From assembly GCA_018389105.1 (NCBI GenBank), contig JACATO010001089.1:62001-126000 (forward strand): DNA of 64,000 nucleotides, in the 5' to 3' direction. A program made the position numbers and the translations under genes. The notes under the pieces were generated by a model, which saw only the letters and a program-made list of their open reading frames with translations, had not been told where the DNA came from and did no database searches. How positions within the stretch are numbered: the stretch's first letter is position 1; every line of letters starts with the position of its first letter. This document shows, piece by piece, positions 37,101 to 50,450 of this stretch. The DNA is from Nautilus pompilius (taxonomy: Eukaryota; Mollusca; Cephalopoda; Nautilida; Nautilidae).

Positions 37101-37989
37101 GTAGATTCGAGTCTACAAGATCTAACAACATTTTTTTAGAATTCATCCTGGTTAGTTAAAATAATAAACATTATCTTCACTCCATATTGTAAGGTTATCC
37201 ATATAGAATTAATGCAGCCTTTTCTCTTTAATTACGTTAAGTTGAGGTGTGATCGTAAAATCTAATTCCAACAATTGTTTTCTTCTATTCGTGCGCGTGA
37301 CGTCACTGATGGCCAAGAAAAGTGATGTCCACGGACAAATCTCGAAATCGAATGTTTTTATAGCATTTAATGTTGTCTTTAGTTTCTATTGTTATCCGCT
37401 TAAACTCCCCTAATCTCAAAGCCTCTAATTCAAACCCATCCGACACTCGATCTATCTTTTTCTTGAATAGTGTGAAAGTTACGTGAGCAAATATTTCTGG
37501 ATAAAGTTAATCACAGTCAATCAATCAATAACTTTTAGCCTATCAATTCAGCTATTCTGGTTGTTGCCCGCCGGGAGGGGGATACAAGAGTGATGTAGGT
37601 AAAACTACGTGTCAAAGATGGTAAGTATATTTAATTTAGCATAGACAAATAAATTATAAGAAACGATAAATGTTTTGACATTAAATTGCATTTAACAACA
37701 GTCTGCTACTTAGTTAGCATATTTTCATGATGAAAAAGCTATTATTGTCTTGGGCGGATCGTCTTTCCTGACGAATCTAACCCTCGACCTGTTGAGAGAA
37801 TAAGGGGTGGGGAATCACTTTTGTCTAATAATGTAACAATTACAGAACCATCGTGTTTCCCGTCCTAGTTGCCAGGGGAGCATTTAGCCTGAAGATATGG
37901 AAACGGGAAAGAAAAGAAAAAGAACAGCAGAGAGAAAGAAATCCCTGCGTGTCAGCATGAGTTCTGAAGGTTCCGTCCAAGCAGCAGTC
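34191..37989. other. Noncoding DNA with small simple repeats
   Basis: No gene recognised. Simple repeats: (CTG)n at 35195-35217 and (CAT)8 at 35711-35734. The GC-richer segment 34540-35310 has several 60-76 codon frames on both strands with no domain; it could be another decayed transposon. A GC-richer patch at 36120-36180 is featureless. Confidence 0.35.
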
Positions 37990-38011
37990 TCCTCCTCCTC
38001 CTCCTCCTCCT
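37990..38011. repeat. (CTC)n microsatellite
   Basis: Seven CTC units at the edge of a GC-rich island. Confidence 0.95.
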
Positions 38012-38900
38012 GACGTTCGGTAGCCCGGCCACCGCAAAGGGAGCGATCAGCCGTCCGCGACAAACCTCGACGTCCGTTTCTTAAACTTACAGCAGGTTGG
38101 TTATCGGCAGATCGGCGCGATGTGCAGGACCAGCGGCTTTCCCTAATAGATCCCGAATCACTATTTGATGAAGTGTGCCGGAGTGCATATCAGCTTTTAT
38201 ATCCCTAACCGGCGACGAGTGGTTTCAATTATGCGATCACGTCCCTCCGCGTCATCCGGACTTCCCGCCAGGGCCGGGCCTCGAGGGGCCACCGCATCAG
38301 AATCACTCCGCCGGCCCCGTCCTGGCGCGTTATTGTATTTATCGAGTCTGTTTAAAGGGGGGACTGCTGGCAGCGTTATCGTTAATAGAATGGATACATA
38401 TCCCAGTTTAATTTCGCCTGACAAAGACGGACACACGATCGGTGTCCCGCGATGTTCGAGCCCTAATTAATCCCTGATTTCCCTGCCCCGAGTGACAGCG
38501 TCACGGAATACGGATTGAGCGGTTAGTTAACCACAACCAAAGTAGTGCGAGGTTAATAAATAAATAAATAAACAACATAGGTTGTCTTCTTTCGGCCCCT
38601 GGTTTCTATTTAAGTTATAACGGATTATCACTTCCTTAAGGGATCATCCTTTGTAAGTGGCGATCTTATCCACCGACTGTCAGCGGACCCGAAAAATTAT
38701 CGCCACCCGTTTTAACAGAGAACCAGAAAACTTACAAGACCCACGACACGTGCTCGCCGAATGTTGATGAAGGCTGCTGACGATTCATGTACTTACATTA
38801 GGGGCCCAAATATGGCGGCGTGACGTTTGTGAGAGAGCGCATGTGATCTGGGATTGTTAACGAAAGCAAAAACTCGGTCATCGCTGTATGGAGGAGCAGC
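38012..38900. promoter_or_regulatory. GC/CpG-rich island, candidate regulatory element
   Basis: Nearly 900 bp of GC-richer sequence with intact CpGs. Homeodomain and bicoid-like words are embedded in it (CCCTAATTAATCCCTG near 38460, GCGGTTAGTTAACC near 38519). Overlapping frames on both strands at 38165-38470 show no domain. An AAATATGGCGGC word near 38809 matches the core of YY1-type sites. Function is inferred only from composition and motif density. Confidence 0.35.
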
Positions 38901-40159
38901 CCAGCTAGACGATTAAGCCGCCGATGCTTATGATAAAGGCGCTCTTGTAAAAACAGGCGGAATGGTAGACAAGGAAATAATAAACTGTGTGATAGTTCGC
39001 GCCAAAGGACGATGGAGAAATTCCGACCCGCAGTCTTGTTCTGCCCCCCTCTCTCTTTCTGTGCGCGTAAATGTTTACATCTTCGTAAATAACAAAATAA
39101 ATCCCTGTTCCTAATTTCAAAATAAAACTAAACATTTCAACCCCCCCCCGATTTTTGCTACTTTAGAGAACGGATCTGGAACTCAACAACTAATTTTTTA
39201 AAATTTTGTTAATAATGATTAGTACAAAAATCCGTTGTGATTTTTTTTTAAAATAACAATATATTTAATTAAGTTAGCTTCGTTTCAAATTCAACCCATG
39301 ATATTAATTCCAGACATTTTAAAAAATAAAATTTTGATTTCATTTAAGTTGATTTGAAATTATTTTTTGAGAATTTCAAATTAGATCTTTCATTTATTAG
39401 ACCAATGAAGAGAAACGAGAAACACAGTCCTCGCAAGGCAGGGATGCGTCCTCTCGCCAGCTTTTTCATTGCGGTTTATAAACGAAGGCATTTGAACAAC
39501 CAGGTGAACAAAGGCCGCCGAGAAAAACTACATTTACGCATTTAGATGGAAACAAAACACTTCCCAAAATTGTTGCGGTTTAACATGGGATCTTGAACAG
39601 AAGAAGCTCATTCGGCCGTGGAAACTCTTAATATAAGTAAAGACACGAGAAGGGGAGTGGATGAGCAATGTCGCCTGTGTCTATTCCCGGAACAACAAAT
39701 TCCAATAACGGTAACGAATCGTAGAGTCTAAATTCGCAATTGGGATAGTGAAACTTCGAAAAATTTGGAATGATTTCGCAAAGAACGTTGGACCAATTCA
39801 TGCCTTACTGTGTAGAATCTGTCACCTTCGACTATTGTTCCATTATCCCACGTTTGACTGGAAACCTCCGACAATGATGTTGCTGGAACTAATCAGCAAA
39901 ACTCTGTGTGACACTGGTTGTATGTAAGACTATATGTTTATAAAAAGAGCGCGTTCTCGATGATTATTCAGTTTCAATTTCTAAATTCGTTTCTTTTCTG
40001 TGCACCGAATCTTGACCATTATTTGGCCACGTCTACGCAAGAGTCTACTGTTTTTCTTAAGTATTTGGTATCGTGTGTTGTTGCAAATCATTGTGAGACC
40101 TTTGTTTCCATGCTAGGTTCTGAGTCAGAAACGGCGTCGTGAAGCGGGAGCTTCAAGTA
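38901..40159. other. Noncoding DNA
   Basis: Nothing recognised. Confidence 0.35.
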
Positions 40160-41480
40160 CAATAGGCTGTGGACGATCAGGCAAGGGGTTAATTGATTGT
40201 TCAGGCACGGCTTAAAGTTGTGGCGAAGACCTGGGCGTGTCCGAAAGCAAATACAAAACTGGCTGCGCTGACCAGCATGGAGTTCTTCGAGAGTAAGCAC
40301 AAATGTTTGAGCTGCGAGAAAATCGCTCAGGTATTCTCAGACCTTCAGCGGTATTTCAAAGTCGGAGCCGAAAAGACGGCTGCAAATTCTGCAAGCAGAA
40401 GTAGGATCACTTCCACAAGATGAAAGACGGGAAGAAACTTTCTAACATTTCTACACTCTTCACAGACCCGAAGGTTCCGCTGAACCATCAGAGGGGCTTG
40501 GATATGGCAGTTTTTTGAATTCATCATCCAAAACGCGTAGCCGGTCAGCTTCGTCAAGAAATGTGGCTTCATAAATTGATTTTTCGAGATGGAAATTCTG
40601 AGCTGGTACCAGGTTGTCAAAGAAATCCAGCGAGTCGGAAGAGCATGCAAATACAGAGCTTCATTGATGTGGTTGGCCACATTATGATGCTGTGGGTGAA
40701 AGTGCCTGCTGCCGGTACTTTTCCGATCAAAGACTTTATCGAGACGTTCAATCAACGCGACTACGGAAAGGATGCTACCACGGAGAAAGAATTCACGAAG
40801 CTTCCACACAAGTCTAGCCACGACAGTAAAATCTATGCCGAGAAGATGTTTTGCCGCCGATGAACGACACTCATAGCACATGCTCTTCTCGGTGCTGAGG
40901 GCATCTTCTAAGGATGGTTTGTGAATAGTCTCAACGCTTCGGAGGGCTACAAACTCAGGCGCGTCTGTATCCACATGATACGAGTGCTTAAAAAGATGAC
41001 AGAGCCGCTCATGTTCTCTAACGACGAGATGCAGCAGAACTCACAAATCGCTGTGCTCCTAGTGTATGTATATATATATATATAGCTTTCCTGTTGTTGA
41101 CGCCTCGTTTGAGGAGTTCACTGAAGAAAACTGCGCTGACCGGGCAAATGTGGTGGAGATCTGCGCGAGTTGTGTTCAAGGTTGTTTAAGCTCGTTGGGA
41201 TCAACTTTAACACGATTCTCCAACATAAGATGGCTTTGTAGCTGTAGCGCACTGACATGAGAGCGCCTTTGCTGCAGAAGTATCTCCGGCAGAACAAGTG
41301 AGTGATGGGTGGCAAACCGACAGAAGTATCCGGTCTTGGTCTACCTCGGCAGCGCAGTGTCTGTTTTCGCTTGCTGGTCGCATCTATCGTGCTCTCCGCT
41401 GGACCCGGAGAACTCTGCGATGGTCGTACTCTTGAAGTCATAGAATTCTTAGGTCACCCTTCCTCAATTCTTGCTCTGTT
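40160..41480. other. GC-richer coding-like segment of unknown origin
   Basis: This 1.3-kb block is GC-richer than its flanks and contains the longest non-repeat open frame in the window, 209 codons on the minus strand (40345-40974). Minus-strand frames of 107 codons (41118-41441) and 70 codons (40088-40300) flank it. The plus strand is also largely open, with one frame from about 40322 to 40860 carrying only two stops and containing CKFCKQK and a 100-codon clean part. A third minus frame reads YEATFLDEADRLRVLDDEF near 40545. I recognise no family in any frame. A decayed transposon or a captured gene fragment is likelier than a functional host exon; a (TA)n run at 41069-41084 splits it. Confidence 0.35.
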
Positions 41481-43895
41481 TTTTTTTAAAAAATATTTCT
41501 ATTTGATAGCTTGTATTTAATCAACGTATCAGCAAATATATACTTTTTACATTCATACTATTAGCTATTTTTAAAATTTTCGGTTGTTTAAAAGTGGGAA
41601 AATGGCATGACACAAAAAGTCAAGAAGAGAGCGAAAGTACTGGCCAAAATACTTTGGGAAACACTGCTTTCGGTCGCAAAAAGAAAGAGGTCAACAATAG
41701 ATCGAATGAACGAGCCTTCTTGCGTATCATATGTGGGTACATAAAATCATGGTGCAATTTTTAGTATATATCATTGCCAGATGGATCAAAAATCCCTAGT
41801 CAGATAAAGATTTCAAGAATCCCATATACTTTTTTCAAATAATGTGAGAACACCATTAGAACATCGATCTCCAACTACCCAATTCGGAAATTTGTGATTT
41901 GCTTTGATTTTAATCTATTTTATAATGTGCAAATTTGAAATCAAATCTATTAATTTAATTAAAGTAGAAAGCGGTTTATTGAAAGAGATTTTTTATTCGA
42001 ACCAGGATATTGATAATTCCTTGAGATAATGATTATTGAGGTAAGTATATCGAGGTTCCAGTGGTAAAAGCAATTCGTTGTCAATATTTACGTTAGTTTT
42101 AATTTAATACATTTCTAATTACTTTCAAATAATTTTTAAAAAAATTATTTGCTCCGTACGGGTATTTTGCGTCTTCGGCAGTTTTTTAAAATTTGTTTAT
42201 TTACTTTTGGTCAGAGATTTTTAAATAAAGTTCTGCAAAAATGATACAATTTTATATGAATTAAATTAAAATACATTTTAAAAATGTTATGGCATAAACA
42301 AGATGAGTGTGCGCACCTGTGTTTAAGGAATGTTACGATCTAAGGTGTACATTTGGTAAAGCGACGTTTCAACTGTTGTCAACCTACAAATTTATAAAAT
42401 AAACGATAGCAGCTTACTGGCTGGAGCTATCAACGCACCAAGCTCTTGTTGCAGCAACCTGACAATACATTTTTCAACTTTGCCAATAGTTCTAGGAATT
42501 TGAAAACATGGGCCAAGTTGGAAATTTAAGAAATCATCTTTCAATCAGATACTAACTGTCTTCAGCTCTTTATCTTCAATTGAGATGGCTGAATAAATTC
42601 ATACGGATCTAAAAGCAGTAGAAATCCGATTAAATATTATCGTTAATATTTAAATAAAGATCCAAGGGAAAAACCAACAACAAAATCGTTGCTTGTTATA
42701 TTTATTCAAACCACGATGTCCTTATTAAACACGCGTCCCTTATATTTAAAAGAAACTGACTATTAATCTCGTTCAAACACGCTTATTAGGCAGAACTATG
42801 TACACGCACCTTGTATGAGACAAACGCTCTCTGGGGAAATGCAGTTTTATGAAATATTTAGATTATTTCCAGAGTTGTCTGTAATCATATTTTATATATA
42901 CACACAAAAAAATGAGCTGTAATTTTATACTAAGAATTAATGCAACTGTCGCTAACATCAGTATCATTTACCGTATTTATTCTTCGCAAAACACTTATAA
43001 CACGAATAATTATAGCTCGCAAATTATTAAAATAGTGATGTATGAATGTTAAGAAGCAATTGCTGCGGCCTTTGTCTTGTAGATGTTTCTGTAAGACGTC
43101 TGTAGAAAACCTTACCTCATGTAGTCGTCAGCTTACACCAAAATACAGAGATTCTGTAGAGTGCGGCCGTTCGTAAACATCTGTGGGCGTGGTTACTCGC
43201 AGAATCACTCGCGACAGGGTAAATAACACACTAGTGGGAGATTTCTCTGGCGGGAGTCTAATTCTATTGTATATATTCGAAAAGCCACGCCAACGTGCAC
43301 GCAACTTTCAAAGAAAACTGTTGCCGTCCTGTTATCAAACTTTCTCCATAAAGCGGCTAACCAGAGACGCTTCCAAAAATATTCAAAAAAGAAGGATCTT
43401 ATCGAGAGACTTACAAATTTACTGTTTAAAATTCATAAATTATTAGACTTTTAAAACGTGAACAGAAAACTGTCGGAACGTTCAATGATGAAAACCCGTA
43501 GCACACGATTTTAGAAAGTTTGCGGATCAGTCGATGACTGGAACACAGCACCAGCAGAAGGTGGTGCAGATGATGAGTTGATTCGTCCACGAACCGTATC
43601 GATGGCACTTCTCACAGCTGGGAGAGCCTCGTATAAGCGGCGATGGTCAACTTGCCGTCTTTCGCTGCAGTTGTGCTTGAGAGCGTTTGACCTACGAGTG
43701 ACCAGCCTGCGTCCAGCTGGCCGAGTTTGTATCACAATAAACCCCTGTCCCCCACCCCACTAGAAGTCATCTGTTTAATGTGGGAGTAAACGGGAGTGTC
43801 AGAGGAGAGCCACACTCGGTCGGTCGGTCTCCAACGGACATCAAACTTGGGCCACCAGCCTCAACATGCCGGTACGCTACGGCCCTTTACAACCA

Positions 43896-43898
<3 letters not shown>
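41481..43898. other. AT-rich noncoding DNA
   Basis: No gene recognised. A GC-richer stretch at 43540-43760 has open frames on both strands (74 codons minus, 61 plus) without a domain. Confidence 0.35.
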
Positions 43899-43949
<51 letters not shown>

Positions 43950-43969
43950 TATTATTATTATTATTATTG
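43899..43969. repeat. (ATT)n microsatellite
   Basis: About 70 bp of ATT units with one ATATT slip. Confidence 0.95.
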
Positions 43970-44099
43970 ATGATGGTGGTGTTCTAAATGTTAAAATACG
44001 TAATATTTATAAATATAAAAAATTACAGAATCGCCAGCAAGTAATTTTCAATTAAGATCCACGACAGACATAAACAGAATTAGGAAACGATTTTCATAA

Positions 44100-44720
44100 G
44101 TCAGGAAGAAAGTCTGCGATGATCTCGTGAGGGCCTGCTTCGTTTCTCTTCTTTTTCCGCATCAGCTGATGGATCTCCGGCAAACTTTTACCGCTAACTC
44201 CCCGGTGCTCCCTGTGTTAATGAGCTTGGAGAAGTCGAAAAGGGGGCTTGATGTATGAAGACAGCTGTTAAGTCAGGGAAAAGCCCTTGTTTGTTTTTGT
44301 TGTTGTTTTCTTTCTTTTCTGTCTCGGTCCGTCCGTCCGTCCAGGCAGCGCTCACTCTAGAACCACACGTCACGTGAAAGAGACGAACAGGTGCCCCCGC
44401 CTGTCTCGTACAGGGCGAGACGACCGGCGAGAGTCAGACCAAATTAAAGACGACAAAAGACCCGACGGCACATGGCCGCAGCCCCCAGCCGTGTTTACTC
44501 TGGTCCCAGCGCGAGTGTGCAGCGGGCGAGCTGGAAACCAACACAGCATAGCGGCGGCCAAGTGAAGCTGAACGGAGGGGAACCGATCGAGACAAACGGG
44601 AGAAGTGACACGGAATAGAGAAGTGTATTTATGCGCGTGCTCCCCCTCCTATACTCTTTTTCGTGCGAGTCGGACTAATGAGTCACTCGCCCAATTTCTT
44701 CTGTCGAGATCTCATTTATG
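44100..44720. promoter_or_regulatory. GC/CpG-richer island, candidate regulatory element
   Basis: About 600 bp of GC-richer sequence including a short (GTCC)n run near 44328-44343. Open frames at 44287-44565 on both strands have no domain. Confidence 0.3.
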
Positions 44721-45918
44721 CCCTTTTCTGGCTTTTGTTCCTAGAATTATTACATTAAAAGGGAGCTTTTAAAATCCGGCAAATTCCCGATAACTAGCGA
44801 AGTGCGACATTAGTTTCTGGGATGCACACATCGCATGTCAGAAGAAGTTGCTGGCGTTTTTATTTTTCTCTTTCTTCAAACAAAGAATCTCTTATAAAAT
44901 ATGGTTTTGTTGTTCCAGTTTGTGCGTCATTAAAAACTAACTACAGACCCAATACATTTTCTGGTCCGCAAAAGGATACTTACTTTCCTACAGCCCATTA
45001 AGTAGCGGAAGTTCAGCTGTATGTTTATGGGGCTGCTGTGAATTCTATATTCTTCTTTCTTATTTCACAGCATAGATCTTGGACTTTTGTATTATCGTAT
45101 TGCTGGCAGAAAATTTAAGGTAACTAGTTTGTTTAATATAAATAAATAAAGGTGTATTTAAAATTAGTGTGTGTGTGTGGGGTAAAAGATGAGCTGTTGC
45201 TTGCAGATGAGGATTTTAGTTGCTGAACCGACAGAACTGCAGCTATTATACGATACGGTGGTCGAAAAACCAACAACTCAAAAGATTCATGAATATGCAA
45301 ATTTTTTAAATAATAAATTCTGCTATTGAGAATTTATAGACAAAACTTTCATACAATTGACTACACAGCCTATATATTTTGAAACGTAAAATAATTTATT
45401 TAATAGTAATGCAGACAAAGTTTAAAAAATTGTTATCAAGGTGGAGGAAAAGCGAATATGAGCAAATACTGGGTTCTAAACTTAATCGCTTCTGCTAACG
45501 GAGTGGATTAAAGCGAATTTGTTAATTGTAAGAGATAAACATTTTAATGAAATAACTAAACACTAACTTAACTATTTTAACAAAATGTATTAGTTAATTA
45601 TGTATCGATATATTCCTCGATTTCTCATTTATCTTTTATGGAATGCGAGGTCAAAAGAAATATTCTGAAGTCAAAGGAAGGAAAACAAACAAAAGAAAAA
45701 TACACACCTTGTATTATAATCCTAGCTTCATCCTTTTATATATGGATTTACCAATAAAATATGAAGCGAACCGAAAATCTGGGTGTGATAAGTTCTCATT
45801 TATCACAAGAATAATCCGATAATTTTCTTCATTTTAAGTTCAAATTTTAAAAAATGTTAATATATAATTTAGCTTTTATTAATTTGGTATGGAGCATTTA
45901 CAATTTTCCTTTATAAAT

Positions 45919-45920
<2 letters not shown>
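44721..45920. other. AT-rich noncoding DNA
   Basis: Nothing recognised apart from a short (GT)n run near 45165-45178. Confidence 0.4.

Positions 45921-45986
<66 letters not shown>
45921..45986. repeat. (AAT)n microsatellite
   Basis: About 22 perfect AAT units. Confidence 0.97.
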
Positions 45987-48900
45987 CTTTTTAAGTTCTG
46001 TATCTTGTGTATTTGTCTTTTTTTTACTGAATATTCAGTTAATAAAAGAACGCTCCAGTTTTAAAATGAACACTGTAAATAATACTAACTGCGTGCAGAC
46101 TTACAGAAATATCAAAGTGTTAAAATATTCAGAATTAATGTGACTGTAATCAATGCAGCATCTCATCAACTCTTGAGTGGAGTAATTTCGTTTTTCTATC
46201 GAAGCTAAGTAGACATGAAATGCTGGACAATCCGGAAGTTATACTCGCTTCGTACTGTTTTACTTTCATTGATCACATCACAAGAATAAGTAATGATCAC
46301 TTAATTTAAAAATATATATATTCTGTTCTTTTATGTCACAAATTAACTCAAAGTTTCACAGTGCTAATATTCTGTGAAATCAGTTCACTAACTAATGTCG
46401 TATGCTAGTTAAATGGGAAAACAAATCCCCTTCTATGAAAAGAAGTCAAAATTATGAAATAAATGATGTCAGATATCATAATCTGTCGATCTACTATATA
46501 ATACTTTGTTATTGATTTGGCTGTTCTTTGATCGGAAGAGGGACAACCATATGAAAGGATATTAATAGAATTGCATGTCAACCAGATGTAACGTGAGACC
46601 GGTCACGTCTGACTTAACCTGACATTAGCGATGTTTGTCAGATTAAACAGCATTCCTGAGGTGGTGCTAAGAAGAAAGCCGCCAGCGGCCAGGTGAATCA
46701 GAGGCTTCCATTTTTGTATTCACAAGTAAAACAGGACAGCGAAGACTGACAACAACCTGTACCAGACGCCTTTGATGTCTAAACTTCCACAAACTTTGTC
46801 AATACCTTAGCGATATCAAGGTCAGAAATAAGCTCACAGATCTGCGGTCAAACGTAATCCTTTTTAATTCTTAGTGACTTTATCTGGGGAATAATGCCAC
46901 CAAAAATGAAGTTACCTGGTTGTTGGTTGGCCTACTCGTCTCAAACTTTAATTCATCAAAAATCTTTGTCATCGAGGTGCCAAGTTTGCCGCTGCTGGCA
47001 ACATCTTCACTTCGTTAAGAATCCCAGAGCTTCTGAAGCGATTCATCTGCTAGGGGAATGGTATTATTTCCTTGCCTATATGTTTAAAATCATTTTGAGG
47101 ATAAAAACGTGAAATGTACGAATGTTGCGGTTTGATATTTGCTAAATAAGAAGAGTTAGAAGAGGACACTGGGATTAGTTGTTATAGCATCAGCAATTCC
47201 TAATTAAACATATAGATGAGGCTATAATCGAGCGTATATTATCCTTCATAAATATCATTGTCATAATTGTAAAATAAATACCTTCATTTCTCTGTATTAT
47301 AAACAAACAGGATCAAAAGTTTTCTATCGGCAGGAGAGCTATGGGTTTGCTCATATACTGAATGTCTATAAAGTATCAAAAATTTCTTGCAATGAAATTT
47401 TTTTAGAATTAGAATTCACGATATTTTTCAAAATACTTTTGTTATGGAATAAATCAAGTTCTTTCTTGACAGAGTTTATTGGTTCTTTAATATGAGCTAT
47501 AAAAAGTTTGCAAATACATCTCTTTCAAATATGCAACAACGTTTTGTAAGTTATTGGAAAGATTAAGTGAAGTAACAATAAATAGACTGATCACAGAATT
47601 GATATCGGTAAACTATACTTAGCTGATTTTTCTATCCTTAAAGAATATTAAAACGTAATGTAGTGTAGACTTACAATAAGGAAACATAAACACAGAGAAC
47701 CGACTCAGTCAAACAAAGAGACCAAAAGTAACCATACAATGAGCCGGAAACAGCAGTGGTCTTAGACACGGAGTTAAATCGAAATCTTAGCTAACAACAC
47801 GATTAACAGGATCAAAACGATCTTAAACTTAGCATTTAAAAAGTTTCAAATCAGAGCCGACGCCCCGACTTCAAACAGCGTGTAACCAGACCAGAACACG
47901 AGAAGGAAATTATCCGAGTAACTAACGCTTTTTCTAAATTATAATCTCAGTTCTAAGAAGAATGAGGCAAAAACAAATTTGCTTTCAGTTTAATGACAAG
48001 TTCATTTTTAGACAAGGTCTATAAAATAAGCGGGTGTTTATTAATAACTTACAAATTAAAAAAAATACAATAAGCCCTTAGAAAAGTATATAGTTTCCAC
48101 CATCTAAAACAACCTACATTTTGTCCCCAACCTTCTCCGGTCGCATCTGGTTGTATGGCAGATTACCTAAAATTGGCTTGCCACGAACATCGTGAGTTAT
48201 ATTCTCCCAAATTTGATAAAATCTCTGTTTTGTTGTTGTTGCTATCATCGCTGCTTTAAAAAAAAATATATATATATATACTGCTCCATTATACGAAGAC
48301 TGGAAGCAAACACCGTTGTTGCCGGTTTGGAGGATGTAAATTATTGGTCACTCGTTATGGTCATTACGCATGTCCGTCAACTTGACGGAACTATCCTCCC
48401 ATGATGTTTATGTTTCCGTTCTTTTATTTAAAGATAAACACATGTAGTCTTGCTTCTTTTATTACTTCCATTATATACACAACAAATTCCAATCGATACC
48501 CATCCGTTCGAGAATAACCTCTGACCGGCTGCTGTAATTGAGCGAAATGAACGAAAACCAGCACTTCTTCCGCCATGCTGAGTCGACGAATAAGAAATTA
48601 GATCACTTCCAATTTCTTCGATAAACTTCCAATATTGTGCTGTCAGGGTAACAACGGGAAAGAAGGGGTTTTATTAGGCAATATTTGGCTACAGAAGTTA
48701 GAATAGCTATAACTTTTTGGATGGAACTGCAACGGGGGCGGTACATTCAGTAGCTACCGATAGGCACAGTCTTTAGTTAATGTGTAGTTACAGCAAATTA
48801 ATAATAAAATACATTAACACAAACTTCTAAAAGCTACTGCCAACAAACATCAGTCCCGACTGCAGTCTGTTCCGCCTTTCACTAGATTTCATTAAAAGTA

Positions 48901-49038
48901 TTTACCTTGTATTTTTCCTTTTCAAAATGGTGCAACCATCGTCTGTCAAGAGAGTAGAGAGGGGATTTTTGAGAGTTACGAGAACGCGAGGTCCGCTTAT
49001 TGAGATGTTGTTTCTGTTCAGCGGAAGCGGATGAAGGG
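45987..49038. other. AT-rich noncoding DNA
   Basis: No gene recognised over about 3 kb. There is a short (AT)n run near 48268-48281. A small GC-richer patch at 46590-46710 is featureless. Confidence 0.4.
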
Positions 49039-49942
49039 AGGTTACTAGTTAACAGTGGGAGGAGAAGGGACGTTACTAGTTAACAGAGGGAGGAGAAGGG
49101 ACGTTACTAGTTAACAGAGGGAGGAGAAGGGACGTTACTAGTTAACAGAGGGAGGAGAAGGGAGTTACTAGTTAACAGAGGGAGGAGAAGGGACGTTACT
49201 AGTTAAAGAGGGAGGAGAAGGGACGTTACTGTTAACAGAGGGAGGAGAAGGGACGTTACTAGTTAAAGAGGGAGGAGAAGGGGCGTTACTAGTTAACAGA
49301 GGAGGAGAAGGGACGTTGCTGTTAACAGAGGGAGGAGAAGGGACGTTACTGTTAACAGAGGGAGAGAAGGGACGTTACTAGTTAACAGAGGGAGGAGAAG
49401 GGACGTTACTAGTTAGCAGAGGGAGGAGAAGGGACGTTACTAGTTAACAGAGAGAGGAGAAGGGACGTTACTAGTTAACAGAGGAGGAGAAGGGGCGTTA
49501 CTAGTTACAGAGGGAGGAGAAGGGACGTTACTAGTTAACAGTGGGAGGAGAAGGGACGTTACTAGTTAACAGAGGGAGGAGAAGGGACGTTACTAGTTAA
49601 CAGAGGGAGGAGAAGGGACGTTACTAGTTAACAGAGGGAGGAGAAGGGGCGTTACTAGTTAACAGAGGGAGGAGAAGGGACGTTACTGTTAACAGAGGGA
49701 GGAGAAGGGACGTTACTAGTTACAGAGGGAGGAGAAGGGACGTTACTAGTTACAGAGGGAGGAGAAGGGACGTTACTGTTAACAGAGGGAGGAGAAGGGA
49801 CGTTACTAGTTAACAGAGGGAGGAGAAGGGACGTTACTGTTAACAGAGGGAGGAGAAGGGACGTTACTAGTTACAGAGGGAGGAGAAGGGACGTTACTAG
49901 TTACAGAGGGAGGAGAAGGGACGTTACTAGTTAACAGAGGGA
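49039..49942. repeat. 30-copy, about 31-bp minisatellite
   Basis: By eye I count 30 head-to-tail units, consensus GTTACTAGTTAACAGAGGGA plus GGAGAAGGGAC (31 bp). Recurrent variants are CTGTTAAC (AG deleted), AGTTACAG (one A deleted), TTAAAGAG, GAGGAG, GGGGC and GTGGG. Each unit joins a near-palindrome (GTTACTAGTTAAC) to a purine-only block with two GGG runs. Near the right end the variants repeat as the block full / CTGTT / TTAC / TTAC twice (units 21-24 and 26-29), a higher-order duplication. Unit lengths of 28-31 bp break any reading frame. There are no spacers, so it is not a CRISPR array. Confidence 0.95.
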
Positions 49943-50139
49943 GTATCTATAGCTACACGGCTCGGATCGACCGCTGGCCGAACACTCACCTGTCCCTTTT
50001 GTTTTTTGAAGCAACACGGGCGGCAAAGCTTGAAGACAGCTTCGTTACTATAGTTACTCGTTTTACGTTTTGGTGATTCTTTGGATGGAGATCTTTGCAA
50101 AACGACTCATCCCAACAACACATGGCATCATTTTGAGGC
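49943..50139. other. Spacer right of minisatellite
   Basis: An unremarkable spacer that begins the GC-richer segment; nothing recognised. Confidence 0.35.
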
Positions 50140-50450
50140 TGGCGGGGGAACAATGTAGCGTGCCCGCCGCCGCCATCACCGCGGTCGATAACTCCCTGCT
50201 CCATAAATTCCTCTTCACTCTCTTTTTTTAACGTTCTCACGCCGACAGCCACATCACTATTTCATGCTCACTAATTCCGTTCACAGCTTCTGCTTCCTAA
50301 TTATTTTTTCTTACGACTATATAAAAATGACAAAGAGGACAAACGAAGCCAAACAAGCGGTCTCACGTGCAGCTAACAGGGTCCGCTCCTCGGCCGGGGG
50401 AATGTCCACACGGCTTACGCTGTATTATGCATGTTCCAAGGCGCCATGCT
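50140..50450. promoter_or_regulatory. GC-richer segment, candidate regulatory element
   Basis: Interrupted GC-richer sequence with open frames on both strands (88 codons minus at 49986-50252; 70-76 codons at 50363-50597) but no domain. It lies immediately right of the minisatellite. Confidence 0.25.

Noticed and set aside
40480..40600. FLDEADR as a DEAD-box helicase motif
   Set aside because: The other helicase motifs and the residues that normally follow are absent; the match is seven residues long.
49039..49942. CRISPR-like direct repeats
   Set aside because: The units are contiguous with no spacers, are variable in length, and lie in eukaryotic-type DNA; it is a minisatellite.
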